Part shown: positions 26,014-37,400 of the stretch, piece by piece | How positions within the stretch are numbered: position 1 is the stretch's first letter | How the letters are laid out: every line of letters begins with the position of its first letter | Origin: Heterodera schachtii | Lineage: Eukaryota; Nematoda; Chromadorea; Rhabditida; Heteroderidae | Reading direction: 5' to 3' | DNA length: 64,000 bases | Assembly (NCBI GenBank): GCA_023374025.1 | Contig: SIJG01000104.1 | Coordinates: 19,485-83,484, forward strand | Notes under the pieces: model-generated | Told to the model about the DNA's origin: nothing | Seen by the model: only the letters and a program-made list of their open reading frames with translations | Databases searched by the model: none | Translations under genes and position numbers: made by a program

Positions 26014-26094
26014 AAAGCTGGAAAAGCTGTAAATAAAAAAACGAAGTCTGGATCTCCTGAAAACCGATTCGACCGTATAGGCATTGAGCTCCTC
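26014..26094 (+). other. Candidate 27-codon exon
   Basis: The best exon-like island in the AT-rich part. An acceptor (AAATTTTAG) precedes it and a donor (GTGAGA) follows it. The 81 bp between them are a whole number of codons, open in phase 0, with a hydrophilic Lys/Ser/Arg-rich product. I do not recognise the protein, and the neighbouring exons were not identified. Confidence 0.35.
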
Positions 26095-26657
26095 GTGAGA
26101 ATCTAAAAATCTTATAAAAAATTATTATTTATAGAATAAAAATGAACAAAAAATTTTATTAATTAAGGTGATATAAGAAAACAAAATAAGTAATAAATCG
26201 CCGTTCTCGCCGACATTTTGCAGTGGTGAAAATTCGATTTATCTCATTTTGTTTATCAAAAAACATCATTAAAAACATAGTCCAAATTTTAATTATAAAA
26301 AAGATTTTTCAAAATATAAATATATTTGTTCCCATTGTCATTCTCGAATAAATATAAATAAGTATTTACTTAGGCTTTATTTTTCCTTTGATTGAAAATC
26401 ATTTTTATTAAAATGCTAATAATAGAATTATAAATAAAAAATGAATATTTAATAATTTATACAACTAAAATATAGTCATAGAATTAAAACAAAAACTATA
26501 AAAAGAAAGAAATTTCATATTAAGAAATAAAAATATTAATATATAACCAATCGTCATATGGTATAATGGCATGAATCATTTCCACAAGAGAATTTAAATG
26601 AAAAAGCAAATCTGAAAAAATATATTATATGATAAAACATTTAATTTTTATTTTGAG

Positions 26658-26847
26658 AAAAATTATCTTCAAAATAATTTTTTATATTAAAATAAAAAAT
26701 TTGTGTGTTTTAAAAAATAACTTTTCAATAATTAAAAATATAAATATACAGTAAAAATTATCTTCAAAATAATTTTTTATATTAAAATAAAAAATTTGTG
26801 TGTTTTAAAAAATAACTTTTCAATAATTAAAAATATAAATATACAGT
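26658..26847. repeat. Exact tandem duplication, 2 x 95 bp
   Basis: The block containing AATTATCTTCAAAATAATTT is repeated head to tail with a 95-bp period and no difference that I can see. This indicates a recent local duplication or an assembly duplication. Confidence 0.85.
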
Positions 26848-29800
26848 AAATTAGATTTAAACCAAACTCTAAAATTAATATAATCTAAGAAATATGTTCA
26901 GATAATTTAACAAAGTTGAATATTAAATCTCGAAAAAATTGGAAGATGAAAATGTTAAAAAACAAATATATTTTGTAATTTTACCAATAAAGTGAGCGAT
27001 GAAGTTGTTCTTTTTATTTCTAGAATTTTGTTAGTTAGGTATGTTATATATAGTCTTTGTACTAACTTTCTTTGTAATATATAAAAAGATCTAAATTTTC
27101 CAACATTTCCAATTAAAACTTTAATGAAAATAAAAAACTTAAAAACAAATTTACTTATTTAAAACTGTGTTTCAGTCAAATCGTTTTTCAACTACGTACA
27201 ATTTTTCTTTACTTAGATGTATATAAATTAAATAAAACAATAAATTCTGAAAGCACAAAATAAGTAAATATTGTTCATTAGATCAAAATGAAAATTCTTT
27301 TTACATTTAAATATGAATATTTTCATATAATATAAAAAAATTTTTGATGAAGAGGGATTAAAAATTAATTTTATTCCAAAAGAATTAATATAACAACATA
27401 TTATTTATTTTTGTAAAATAGTTATAAAAAACTAATTATATAATTGCTATCCTCAAATTAAAAATAATAAATAAAAGTTCATATAATATGTAGGTAACAT
27501 ATAACGATATTGAACAATATATTTATTTTTATTAAAATCTATAAAAAACTTAACTTCAATAAATACATCTAAAGAATTTAATAAACAATTAATAAAACAG
27601 TCAAAAAAAAAACGGGTTAAACAGCAAAAGTCAAAGCCGTCGCCGCAAAAGTCAATGGGCTGAATTTTCCAAACATTGACAAATTAACCATCCGACATAT
27701 ATATAAGAAGGGAGGGTAAATTTTTGAAAAAATAGACCAAATGAACTAGAAGCTATTAAATTTATTTAAAGGTACAATAAAAATACAAATCAACATAACT
27801 TATCGAAAACCTAGGTTTAGAGATAATAATAAAACAATTATAATTATAAATTTAAATTAATACAATATGTAACCAACATAATTTAATATCTGTACGTACA
27901 TGAAAACTATTCTAAGAAAAAAAATGAAAATCCCATAACATTTCTTTGCAGTACCAATAAAAAGGTTAAACTGATAAAAAATATTAATTATCAAAGTAAA
28001 CAAATTTTCATCTAAATTTTTTTTTGATAAACTTTAATTATCCTTAATGGTATAAAAATTCCCCTTAAGGAAGATTCCGTATGATGATTGGCTCTTCAAG
28101 TTCTCTTGGTTTAAAATTTTGATCGGGTATTGGAAAGAAAGTAAAAAATACTTAAAACGAACTTCTTTTTAGCTAAGAGATCTGCCAATGCGCTTTAATG
28201 AGTGCTATAAAAATTCGTCATTTTTATTTTAATTTTTTTGCAAAAATTTCCTTTGTCATCGATGGGCGAAAAATGACAAAAAAAAGGGTAAACAAAAGGA
28301 ACGGCATGAACTCCAAGATATTAGATTCGACAAAATAATTTATTTTTTTATACTTTGTAATCGTTTTAAAAAGATAATCTATATTTGCTTTTTTGATCAA
28401 TTTAGTAAAAAGAAACCTATTAAATAACATTTTTTAATATTATAATAAATATATTTAGCATAAAGAAAAGTTTTAATAACATATTCTTTTAAATAATTTA
28501 AAATAATTAGCAAATTACAAAAGAAATATCTATTTTTATTATATAAATTTTGAAGGTTGTTAATATTATAGATTCAATTAAAAGTCAGAAAGATTAGAAA
28601 AAAGAAGTAATAATAAATTCAGACAATTATTAGGCAAGTTTAACTTCATAAATAAAATATTAAAAAAAGTCTAGAAAGTAATGAATAAGCACATGCACCA
28701 ATGATTTTGATGTTATAATTAGAGACCGGATATTGAGGCATATGCCTTTTTTTCTGCTAACTTGCTACGGTCTAATATGCACGAAAAACAAGTTTTTAAC
28801 TTCTTTGAAGCTTCAACTTTTTGGTGCTTTTTTTTTTTTGCCTTTTTTGCTTTTGGTGCCTTATGCCGGGCACGTAATTTTGCTGTTTTTTTCATGCCTT
28901 TTTCAGGATTTTTGGAAAAAATATAAAATTTTTTAATTTTTTGCAATTTTTCTTATCATATTCTAACAATTTAGACCCTCAAAAATTGTCATGTTTTCGG
29001 AGCTAAAAAGTTCCTTTTTTCGCTTCGCTTATGAATGTTGATATAAAAAAATTTGGCCTGAAGAGCAAAAAAAAGGTCTCTTGGAAAATTTTTTGCAAGA
29101 AAAATTTTAATTTTTGCTGCCTTTTTCAAATTTTTCGTGTTTTTTTGACGTTTTTGTTAATTTTTTATGCCTTTTTTCAACTAGAACGAAAGAAAATAAA
29201 TTATTTTTTGAGTTATCAAATTTAATTCATTAAAAATAATACGTCGATTTTAAAATAATAAAGAAATGATTTAGAATAACTGAAGAAACAACAAACTCCT
29301 ACGAACAACAAAGTTAAGAAAATAGATGTATATAAATACACAGGAAAAGTAATAGGTAAAATTAAAATATAATCCGTGAAAGAATATTTTACCGCAAAAA
29401 ATCTATTTAATTACAATAAAAGCTATTTAATAGAAGCAAATAATGATTATATTTGATGGCATTATTCATCTTGTAATCATTGCTTCAGCATTTAACAACC
29501 CACTTCGCCCCTAAATTAAAAAAAAACAATTCCAAAAAAAATATTAAGAAAATATTTATTATTTTAAAATTGAAATAATGGCAAATAAATAAAATAAAAC
29601 ATTGCAAAATGATAAATTTCAACCATAAATGAAAATGAAAACAACAATCAATATAAAAAATCGGAAAATGATACTAGAAAATACGCAAATAAATAAAATC
29701 CAATTATGAACAGAATAATAATAATGGAAAAACATATATTGAGGAGAGATTTGAGTTGTTGAAAAGAACTTGGCCAAGATAAATAACGCGGCTTATAAAT

Positions 29801-32093
29801 TAAAATGTTATATGATTTGTTTTGCAACTAATAAATATTTTAAAAAATGTTAGCATCAATATTATTGCATTTGTTCTTTGAAATAAAAAAGTTTGAATTT
29901 GAATAATTAATATGATTTATTTATATAAATAAATTTGTGCAAGAAAATTAATTCAATAAATGATGTATACTTGATGTGTGCCAAAATAATAGGACAATAA
30001 TTGGATAATATTCTTCATTATTCTCGAAGAATGAAATAAATTTTATTAATAAATAAAATTTAATTATCTTAAAATAATACAAAAGCGATGATAAAAATAA
30101 TAAATTATAGTAGAGCTATTCCGCCAAGAACTATACAAATGATAGATATCTTTTATAAAACGAAAAATAAAGACCGAATTAAGAAATAAATCAAATAAAA
30201 AATATAATCCTTTTAAACAGACTTCAAACAAATAATTTAAACAGGCGAGGGTAGCTCAATGTCGAATACAGCAAGACATGACATTTATTTTTATAAAATT
30301 CAATAGGAGAGTATAATCAAACTACAAAATTTTGTAATTTAGAGAAAAAATAATCAATTAAAGAGTGAAAAAAGTTCTAATAATTATCAAAAGAAATAAA
30401 ATATACTAATAAAAAAAATCAATAATGCACTTATTTGCGCTGAAATCATATTTTTTTTATATTAAAAATAAAGCTCTTTAATATTTGTATATTAATATTT
30501 TTGAAAAAATAAATATATGCATTTAATATATTATTCTCCTACATATTTTCAAAAGAAAAAATAATGTTTAAAAATGTAGATTTATTAAAAAATTAAATTT
30601 TCATTATTCTTTTAAATTAACAATATAACTCAATTTAATTTTATACGCAATTTAATTTTATTACAAAAGAATAACATAAATTTATGTAACATCATAATAC
30701 TAATTTCAAACAATTAAAACATCAAATCAATATAATATTTTTTAATAACTTGTTTTAAATTTGAAATTAAAAAAATTTCAAATATTCAATGCTTTACAAT
30801 TCTTTTTATTTTTATGTCCAGATAAAATTTGAAATTTAAATGTTTGATTTAAAACCTATATTAAAATTAAAAAGGCAGTCTTCAAGAACAGTTTAAAGAG
30901 GAAGGGTTATTATGCAAGAAATTTTTCTTTAATTTTCAACCACTATAGGTGAAATAATTTAAAATATTTAATGCTTAATACTGAAGAGCATATTAAAATT
31001 ATTTATGTAAAGCAATCATATATTTTATGAATTTAAATAAAAGCATTTGTTGACATATATAATATACGAAATATATTTCCTTTGCAGAAAATTGAATATT
31101 GTCAATTGGTGCATATGTAAAAGAAATTAAAATATGGTATTATATGGAAATTTAACTATTTATTAATAAAAAAAAACGTTATATGAAATTTTAAAGAATT
31201 TAAATGAATGATTTTAAAATATTTTCTATTTTACAGATTAATATAATTTAATCCATCCACATAAAATTGACTTTTTGCACTTGTTCAACTTGCTGGGCCA
31301 AATCGCCGATATATAAAAGAAATCAAAGCAAAAAATAAAAGCCATTCAAAATAATATAATATAAAATGTTTAAAAAAAGCAAAGATTATGACCTCAATTC
31401 AATTTGATAAGTACATTTAGCGAGTTCAGTTTATGATAAAATTGAAAAAAATGCTCAATTACATTAAAAATAATACATATTCTGATACTAATTAAAAAAT
31501 TTGGTAAAGAGCAGTAAAATAATTAAAGGACAAAATAATAAGAGAAGAAAAATTTAAAAGCGATTTTTATTCATAAAGCAATCAAAGAATTTAAAAAGTT
31601 GTTTCCGAACGCAAGAGTTCTAAATTATAAATATGGCAAATACTTACCACAATTCGATTTTCCAAAAAAAAATTTGAAGAGTTCAAAAAAAAATAAATAA
31701 AATTGTATCATCACGTCTACAAATTTAACAACAATTCGTTGGTACTAAATTATATAGAAAAAAACAAATATTAACTAAAAAGCTAAAAAAATGGTCAATC
31801 TTAGAAAATACACAAAATTACTAAAAATGGTTTAAACCTTAAAAATGTCAATTGTTATCAAACTCGAGCTTATATACTTTTGTATTTTTCATAATTATGT
31901 TATATATTAAACATTAAAATATTTAGCTGGTATTTAATCAAATAATATGAAAATATATATTTTACTTTTTGAAAAATAGCGTATGGTAAAATCTTTAGGA
32001 AAAAGTTTATTTGTTTAAACTTTAAATCTTTGCTTCGTTCTTTAAGATAATACATAGAGATTAAATTAAAGGTTATATGCAAATACCTATTAA

Positions 32094-32318
32094 ATGAATA
32101 AGCGTCAACATGGAAATATCTTTACTCGATACGAACGCATGATAAGATACAAAAACCGCAAAATGAATTATAATATTTTAAGGAAATCCAATTATAATGA
32201 GAAATCGAACCTAACTATTAATTATTATGGAGTAAATTGTCCTAAAATTACATGGCGTCCGACAGTTTTTATAAACAATCACGACAAATTCGATACTATA
32301 AATAACCTAAAATTATAA
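32094..32318 (+). CDS. Hypothetical 74-residue protein (weak)
   Basis: An ATG-initiated frame of 74 codons with a basic N-terminal part rich in Arg, Lys, Tyr and Asn. No domain was recognised. It lies about 210 bp left of the ATPase fragment of the virus-like element, but its composition is that of the AT-rich background, so it probably does not belong to that element. It may be chance. Confidence 0.2.
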   Translation: MNKRQHGNIFTRYERMIRYKNRKMNYNILRKSNYNEKSNLTINYYGVNCPKITWRPTVFINNHDKFDTINNLKL

Positions 32319-32530
32319 TAAATCAATGAAAACATATACCTTGCAAATTAAAAGAAATACATTGAAAAAAACTAAACTAATAAAATTTTAAAAAATCTAT
32401 ATACCTAAATAATTTTTAAAAAATGATCCTAGATTTATTTTTAAAATTCAAACAGTTTTTGAATTCATTAGACATCAATTCACCGTTAGAAAAAAAACAT
32501 ATAATTAATGGTGGGGTTATTGTGTTTGTG

Positions 32531-33007
32531 CTATGTAGATCGATATAACAAATATAAATATTTTGAGTTTGTACGAGAGACGCGCAACTCTTTGTTGAAC
32601 AGGTGTTGGGTCACCAAAATTACGCTCACGCCCCAATTGTGTGAGCCGCGTGTGAAGAGCGCGTCCAAATACTGTTGACTCATCCCCACCACCAAATCAT
32701 CCAATATTAGCAAGAGTTTTTCTTTTTTGGCGCAATCGCGCACCTGTTCCGCAGATGGGACGCCGCTGTGCACAGTGACTGGCACATTGCCAATTTTACC
32801 AGTGCGTTGCAAATTCAAAATATTAGTGTTCAACTCTCCGTAACCATAAATAACGCGCTCAATTGGGGTAGAGATCATTTTCTCTAAATTGTGTAGCAGA
32901 CGAATTACCCACTCTGACTTCCCACTGCCTGTACTCCCAGACACAATCATTGTGAATGGATGACGAAATTGCAAGTCCACGTGATCAATATTTGGAAACG
33001 AATCCAT
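32531..33007 (-). CDS. FtsK/A32-type genome-packaging ATPase, C-terminally truncated
   Basis: 158 codons. The family pumps DNA into capsids in Mavericks, adintoviruses and large DNA viruses. Visible motifs are Walker A GSTGSGKS (residues 24-31), Walker B LLLILDDL (98-105) and the downstream VILVTQH segment (about 129-135) that carries the sensor Gln of this family. Maverick ATPases usually run to about 230-250 residues. Here the reading frame stops shortly after the final strand, where the sequence turns AT-rich, so the C-terminal third is lost at the left boundary of the fragment. The gene is divergent from the PAZ gene, 90 bp between starts. Identity is well supported and activity is unlikely. 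Confidence 0.85.
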   Translation of the reverse strand: MDSFPNIDHVDLQFRHPFTMIVSGSTGSGKSEWVIRLLHNLEKMISTPIERVIYGYGELNTNILNLQRTGKIGNVPVTVHSGVPSAEQVRDCAKKEKLLLILDDLVVGMSQQYLDALFTRGSHNWGVSVILVTQHLFNKELRVSRTNSKYLYLLYRST

Positions 33008-33097
33008 TTTTTATTTATTATAAATTCGTTGGCATTTTTTATATATATATATATATATATAAATACAATTAGATTTCTTTTACAGATTCTTTAAAAA
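33008..33097. promoter_or_regulatory. Divergent promoter region with a TA-dinucleotide run
   Basis: The 90 bp between the ATPase and PAZ start codons hold an uninterrupted TATATATA run of about 20 bp (33,041-33,062). On the plus strand an acceptor-like TTCTTTTACAG lies 12 bp before the PAZ ATG, which fits spliced-leader trans-splicing. A bidirectional TATA-type promoter is inferred. Its co-occurrence with an element-encoded TBP-like protein is noted. Confidence 0.45.
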
Positions 33098-33814
33098 ATG
33101 GATTTAATTCTTGCTACCGATTGGATACATAACGCTTATCCCGAAATGGACCAACAGGACCATAACAAGGAACCGCCAAAAAGGGACCAGCAGGACCATA
33201 ACAAAGAAACGCCAAAAAACGACCAGGAGGATGAGGAGGAGACGAAGGAGCCTAGCTGGATCAGCCTCATTGACGAAGAGCAGAAGCAGGACCCGTTCAC
33301 CCCAATTTATGATGAGCCGCCAAGAGCAAGTATTCAGTTTTCCTTTTTTTTTAACAAATTGATTAATTTAGGTACCCCAAAGACTTGTGCTTGTGCCGAA
33401 CGCCCGCGCCCGATTCCGCTCGTCGAGCACCTATGCAAGCGGTTCAACTGTAGCGCGCATGAGCTGCACGTGTTGTTCCGAAACTTGGAGAAGCGCCGAG
33501 ACATTGTCGAGCACTTGCGCTCTGCTCAGCTGCGAACCGCCCACTTGCGCCCTTTTGTTCGAAATTTCCCGGTGCGCTGTAACGACCTCTCCATTCTCGA
33601 CGCCCACTCAGCCCCGGCCTACCGCGGCTTCTTGGGAATTACGGTACCTTTTTGGCAATTTGGTAAACATAATTAAAGATTTTAGGTACGAATGCATTAC
33701 TACATAAAACATGGAATCCGTTTGCATCATCCCAACTTGCCGTGTGTCGTCGAATTTGGAGGCGGGGATCACAAAACTTTTTTCCCGCTTGAAATTCTCA
33801 CTATTATGTTTTAG
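33098..33814 (+). CDS. Stand-alone PAZ-domain protein (Argonaute-type), two introns
   Basis: Three exons: 33,098-33,329, 33,372-33,643 and 33,686-33,814. The introns are 42 bp each (33,330-33,371 and 33,644-33,685), begin GTAT/GTAC and end in TTTAG. The product is about 210 residues. Residues 1-77 are acidic and low-complexity, with a repeated DQQDHNKE unit. From about residue 88 to the end I read a PAZ domain: a predicted helical N-part with PLVEHLC, a basic strand region with RNFPVRCNDLSIL, then ITVRMHYYIKHGIRLHHPNL followed by the hallmark P-x-L-P-C and a KTFFPLEIL end. That pattern matches Argonaute PAZ domains (Y-F-x-x-x-Y-x-I-x-L-x-x-P-x-L-P-C ... Y-x-P-L-E). PAZ binds the 2-nt 3' overhang of small RNAs. 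No N, MID or PIWI domain follows, because a stop comes at once. The TBP-like gene starts 75 bp downstream on the same strand. A small-RNA decoy or silencing modulator is inferred. It could instead be an exapted host fragment. Confidence 0.72.
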
Positions 33815-33889
33815 ATGTTTTCCATTATTTAATTGTTGTTGTTTTTAAAATAAATTTGTTACATAAAATTTTTGTCCATTTTAATTTAG

Positions 33890-34423
33890 ATGAAAATTTC
33901 TAACTGTACTGTTATTTTTAAAATTAATTCATTGAACACGCAACAGTTTTTGGCTATTGCACAACGTGGAATTAATACTGAATATAATCCACGCCGTTTC
34001 CACGCAATCATCATGCGAATCCGGTATGGAGCAAAAACTGTGGCTGCACTCATATTTCAATCGGCACGTGTCGTCCTCACTGGAGTTCCACACCCTGATC
34101 AAGCCCACAAGTTTGCAGCAAGGGTTCTACGACGAATTCAATACACGCAATGCAGAACTATGACAATCTATGAGCTGCGTGTGGTCAACATTGTTGGAGT
34201 TTTAACGTTTGACCAAAGAATTCGAGTGGAGAAACTACAACAATCTCTGGGTGGCATCTATGACCCTACGATATTCCCAGCCCTTCGGTGCAAATTAGAT
34301 AATGGAGCCACGTGTCTCATTTACATTTCCGGAAAAGTTATTCTCACTGGGGTGAAAAATGTAGAAAATTTACAAAATTCATTTGATTACTTGTCTAAAA
34401 TTGTTCCTAATTATTTTCGGTAA
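33890..34423 (+). CDS. TATA-binding-protein-like transcription factor (TBP core)
   Basis: An intronless 177-residue frame that is just the length of the TBP core, without an N-terminal tail. It has the two pseudo-symmetric repeats: repeat 1 with EYNPRRFHAIIMRIR (31-45), ALIFQSARVVLTG (53-65); repeat 2 with YDPTIFPAL (124-132), LIYISGKVILTG (143-154). Known DNA-contacting positions are kept: Asn 5 and Asn 100, the Thr of each LTG motif (64 and 153), and three of the four Phe that kink the TATA box (37, 56 and 129). The fourth position is Tyr 145. Divergence from the strongly conserved eukaryotic TBP is large, as expected for a viral or element copy. An acceptor-like TTTTAATTTAG abuts the ATG, so spliced-leader trans-splicing is likely. 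Inferred role: steering Pol II to the element's promoters. TBP-like proteins are known from some large DNA viruses but not, to my knowledge, from Mavericks. Confidence 0.9.
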   Translation: MKISNCTVIFKINSLNTQQFLAIAQRGINTEYNPRRFHAIIMRIRYGAKTVAALIFQSARVVLTGVPHPDQAHKFAARVLRRIQYTQCRTMTIYELRVVNIVGVLTFDQRIRVEKLQQSLGGIYDPTIFPALRCKLDNGATCLIYISGKVILTGVKNVENLQNSFDYLSKIVPNYFR

Positions 34424-34485
34424 ATTTTATTTCTTTGTAACAAAAAAAAAATGAATAAACATAAAAAATACAATTAAAAAACAAT

Positions 34486-37400
34486 TTAAAACCATCGCGA
34501 ATGCCCCAGCTGGTTTGGATCCGCTTCGATCAAAGTCCTCTTTCGGCGTACTGGTGGTGCTGGTGGTGGTTGGGCGTGCTGTTCGACATTCATTGGGTGC
34601 GGTGCATCCTCGACGTACCCAAAGGGGCGGGTCTGCATCCCCGGTCGCACGCGTCCCTTTGCGTAGAAGGGCCGATAGTCCTTGTGCTCCTCCCGTGTGA
34701 AGAGGTCGGCCTGGACGTTACGGTCAATCTGCGGAAAGGAGACGCGTATTGCCCTATGTGCTCCACCACCGTAGATGAACAAGTCGTCGTTGTCAATGAC
34801 GTCATCACTAAATTTAATTTGTCTTATTAAAAAATTAAAGTGACATGAATTTACATGGGCCCATCAATGTTGTACGTCTCCAGCGTAAGCTCCTTCATTG
34901 CCTCGAAGTTGAGCAGCTGCTGCGTAGCGTAGGAGAGGCGGAAGCTGCGTATCTTCAGATTCGCGCGCTCGTCCGTGCCATCTCGCGCAGTGTGTCGGAT
35001 TCCGTAGTTTTTCGGGCCTCCGGCGACGAACTCCACGATTCGGCGGTCCACGTGCTCCCGCTTCATTTGTCCCAACGCCTCGCCCTCCGGTACGAACGGA
35101 GCTCCAATCTTGTTGACGTAGTAGATGGAGTCCGTGTCTGAATTACTGTCACTGAAAACATAAACGGTCAAAGACAAACCACAGTAGAGAAGCTCAGCGT
35201 TATTCAATGCCAACACTTGCTCCATGTAGTTGTACAGATGGAGCCGGGCGTACGAAGTGACGAAGATGGCCACTGGAAGGCAGTTGGTCAATGGTGCCTT
35301 GGCAAACTCGGGGCGCTTCCTGACGACGACGCGATCCATGTTGTCGGAGACATGGACAAAGTCCAGTTTGTCGTACGTCGGGTCGTCCAGGAGCTTGTGG
35401 AACTCCGCTGGAGTGCGCGTGTACTTGATCTCAGTGTAGCCGACGCGCTGCGCGAGCTTTCCCCTTCAAATTATTTTTTTTTTAATATGTCGTAGAAAAA
35501 AAACTACCATAGAGAGTTCGCCAAAGTCTTGGCGATGAGCCGCAGTCCTGGGTTGAAGGTCACCTTCGTCGGGTCGATTTGGATGTTCTCGGTGCGTAAG
35601 AAGTCCGCGACGAAGGCCTGACGCTGCTCTTCGGTGTCGCATCCCTCCGGCCATCCGCTCGCCTGCACTTTGAGACCGACGAAGCTGTTGACGTAGCTAC
35701 TGAATAGCGTGTCGTCCCACTCAGCGTAGTCCCACACCTATTGAAATTGGTTCAAAAAATGCATCAACAAAAAAACAACCTCAAAGAGGTCTGTGACGAC
35801 GTAGCCGAGTTGAAGTGCTTTGTTCAGCTCCACGTGGGTGTACGCGCACACCCACGATCGTTTGTCGTCATCATGCCGACACGGTCGTTGTTGCCGACGG
35901 TCCGCACATAAGCCACACAGTGGAAATGTGAAGCGCTCGTCTTTGGTACGGTAGCCGAGTAAAGGCACACGGATGTTTCGTGGCGCCAGAACCCGAACGA
36001 GCAGAAGACCACGGAAGGTGTTGTTTTCCGGGCAAGTCCACGGAAGAGGTGCCGTCGGTGGTTGGAGTAGCACTTCACGCGTCAGCACCCTGGGGTTCCC
36101 CACGGGGAAGGGATTCACCTTCTAAGATGAAATATTGTTGAAACGAACACATAAAAAAAAATACAAACCATAACGTAGGGGTAGAGGCTGACAATGTCGA
36201 TGCACAGCACCTCTTCATCGTCGGCGCACACGTGGTGGAGTTTGAAGGGCTCCGTGCGGCCTCCCCTCAATGCGTCATTGCGGGGGTCCAGTGGGCATGG
36301 CGTAAAGACGGCCTCGTACCGTTGCTTCAGCTCGTGGTCACGGCGGAGTCGCTCCTTCCACTGACATCCCCAGATGACATGGAGCTCACATCCATGTTGG
36401 TGTTCCAATTCAAAAAGGCGCCGCATCGTACGCTCGTACAAGTCTTCGGCTGTTCGTCCGGCTGCCAACTTTTGTTGTCGATCAGGGAAGCACTCAGGAA
36501 ATCCTCAATAAAAATAATTTTTTTTAAATTAAATATTTATTGATTGGAAAATACCGTGCATAGAAACATCCCATCCATTCTATGGCTAACGGGCGAAGGG
36601 GCGGCTCCCGGCGCCAAAGGCCGTCAACACGGTATCCAGAATCCTCGATGTGCGCCTCGCCCACTGACCAGTCAGCGCATTGCACTTGGGCTCCCTCATT
36701 CTCCAACTCAAAGAATCGGATGTAGCGTCGAGATTCAGCCGAAGCTCGTCGTCCACGGAGGTAGCCGCCTTCGGGTGAATGCACCAAACGGTTGGCGGGG
36801 AGGAAGCAGCGGCGGAGCGTGGCGAGCGCTAGGCCAGCGGCAGTTGAGGCGCAGAGAAACGGATCCAGGCCTTGGGTGTGTTCACCGATGAGTTGACGGA
36901 ACCGAAGGACAGATTCACGAAGAATTGCCACATCGTTGACGCAGTACAGTATGAGCTGTTCGCGTAGTTGAAATTTGGCGTTTGTGTTGTTGTCTGCATG
37001 CCATCGCAGAAATTTGGTTCTTTTTTCGATCTTCATCGTGTCGGGCGAATAGTGTTCTATTGCCGGAAGACCGTTGAGACGCTGCAGCAGATGTTGGCGC
37101 TGAATGTAGAGGTACGGGAAGAAGGGTTTCACCGTTGCCAGATGTTGTGGCAGATCAAAACTTTTGACGAGTGCATCAAGCTCGCAGAAGAAGTAATTGA
37201 TTGAATCTTTAAAGGTGATTCGACGCTGGTTCATCCCACGCAGCTTCATGGAATAAATTTTGAGCCCAGTGGTGCACAGCTGCTTCGGCGGAATGCTGCG
37301 ACGATGAAGTGCCTCAAGTACGAGATGGAAATCGTACTTTCCACCATTGTGCGCGATGCAGACTGTGTGGGCCTTCTTGGAGCCGTGCTTCATCAAAAAG

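Larger units (their letters stand above)
24380..32093. other. 7.7-kb AT-rich stretch without a recognised gene
   Basis: Background AT-rich DNA. It contains one exact tandem duplication (26,658-26,847), a candidate exon (26,014-26,094), GC-richer patches at 26,190-26,235, 27,620-27,690 and 29,450-29,520, and a pyrimidine-biased repeat-like block at 28,730-29,180. A segment near 27,905-27,965 resembles one near 50,575-50,630, suggesting a dispersed repeat. Confidence 0.5.

Noticed and set aside
33686..34423. A full Argonaute with PIWI downstream of the PAZ domain
   Set aside because: The frame stops right after PAZ, no donor keeps the phase into the next frame, and the next gene is a TBP core, not MID/PIWI.
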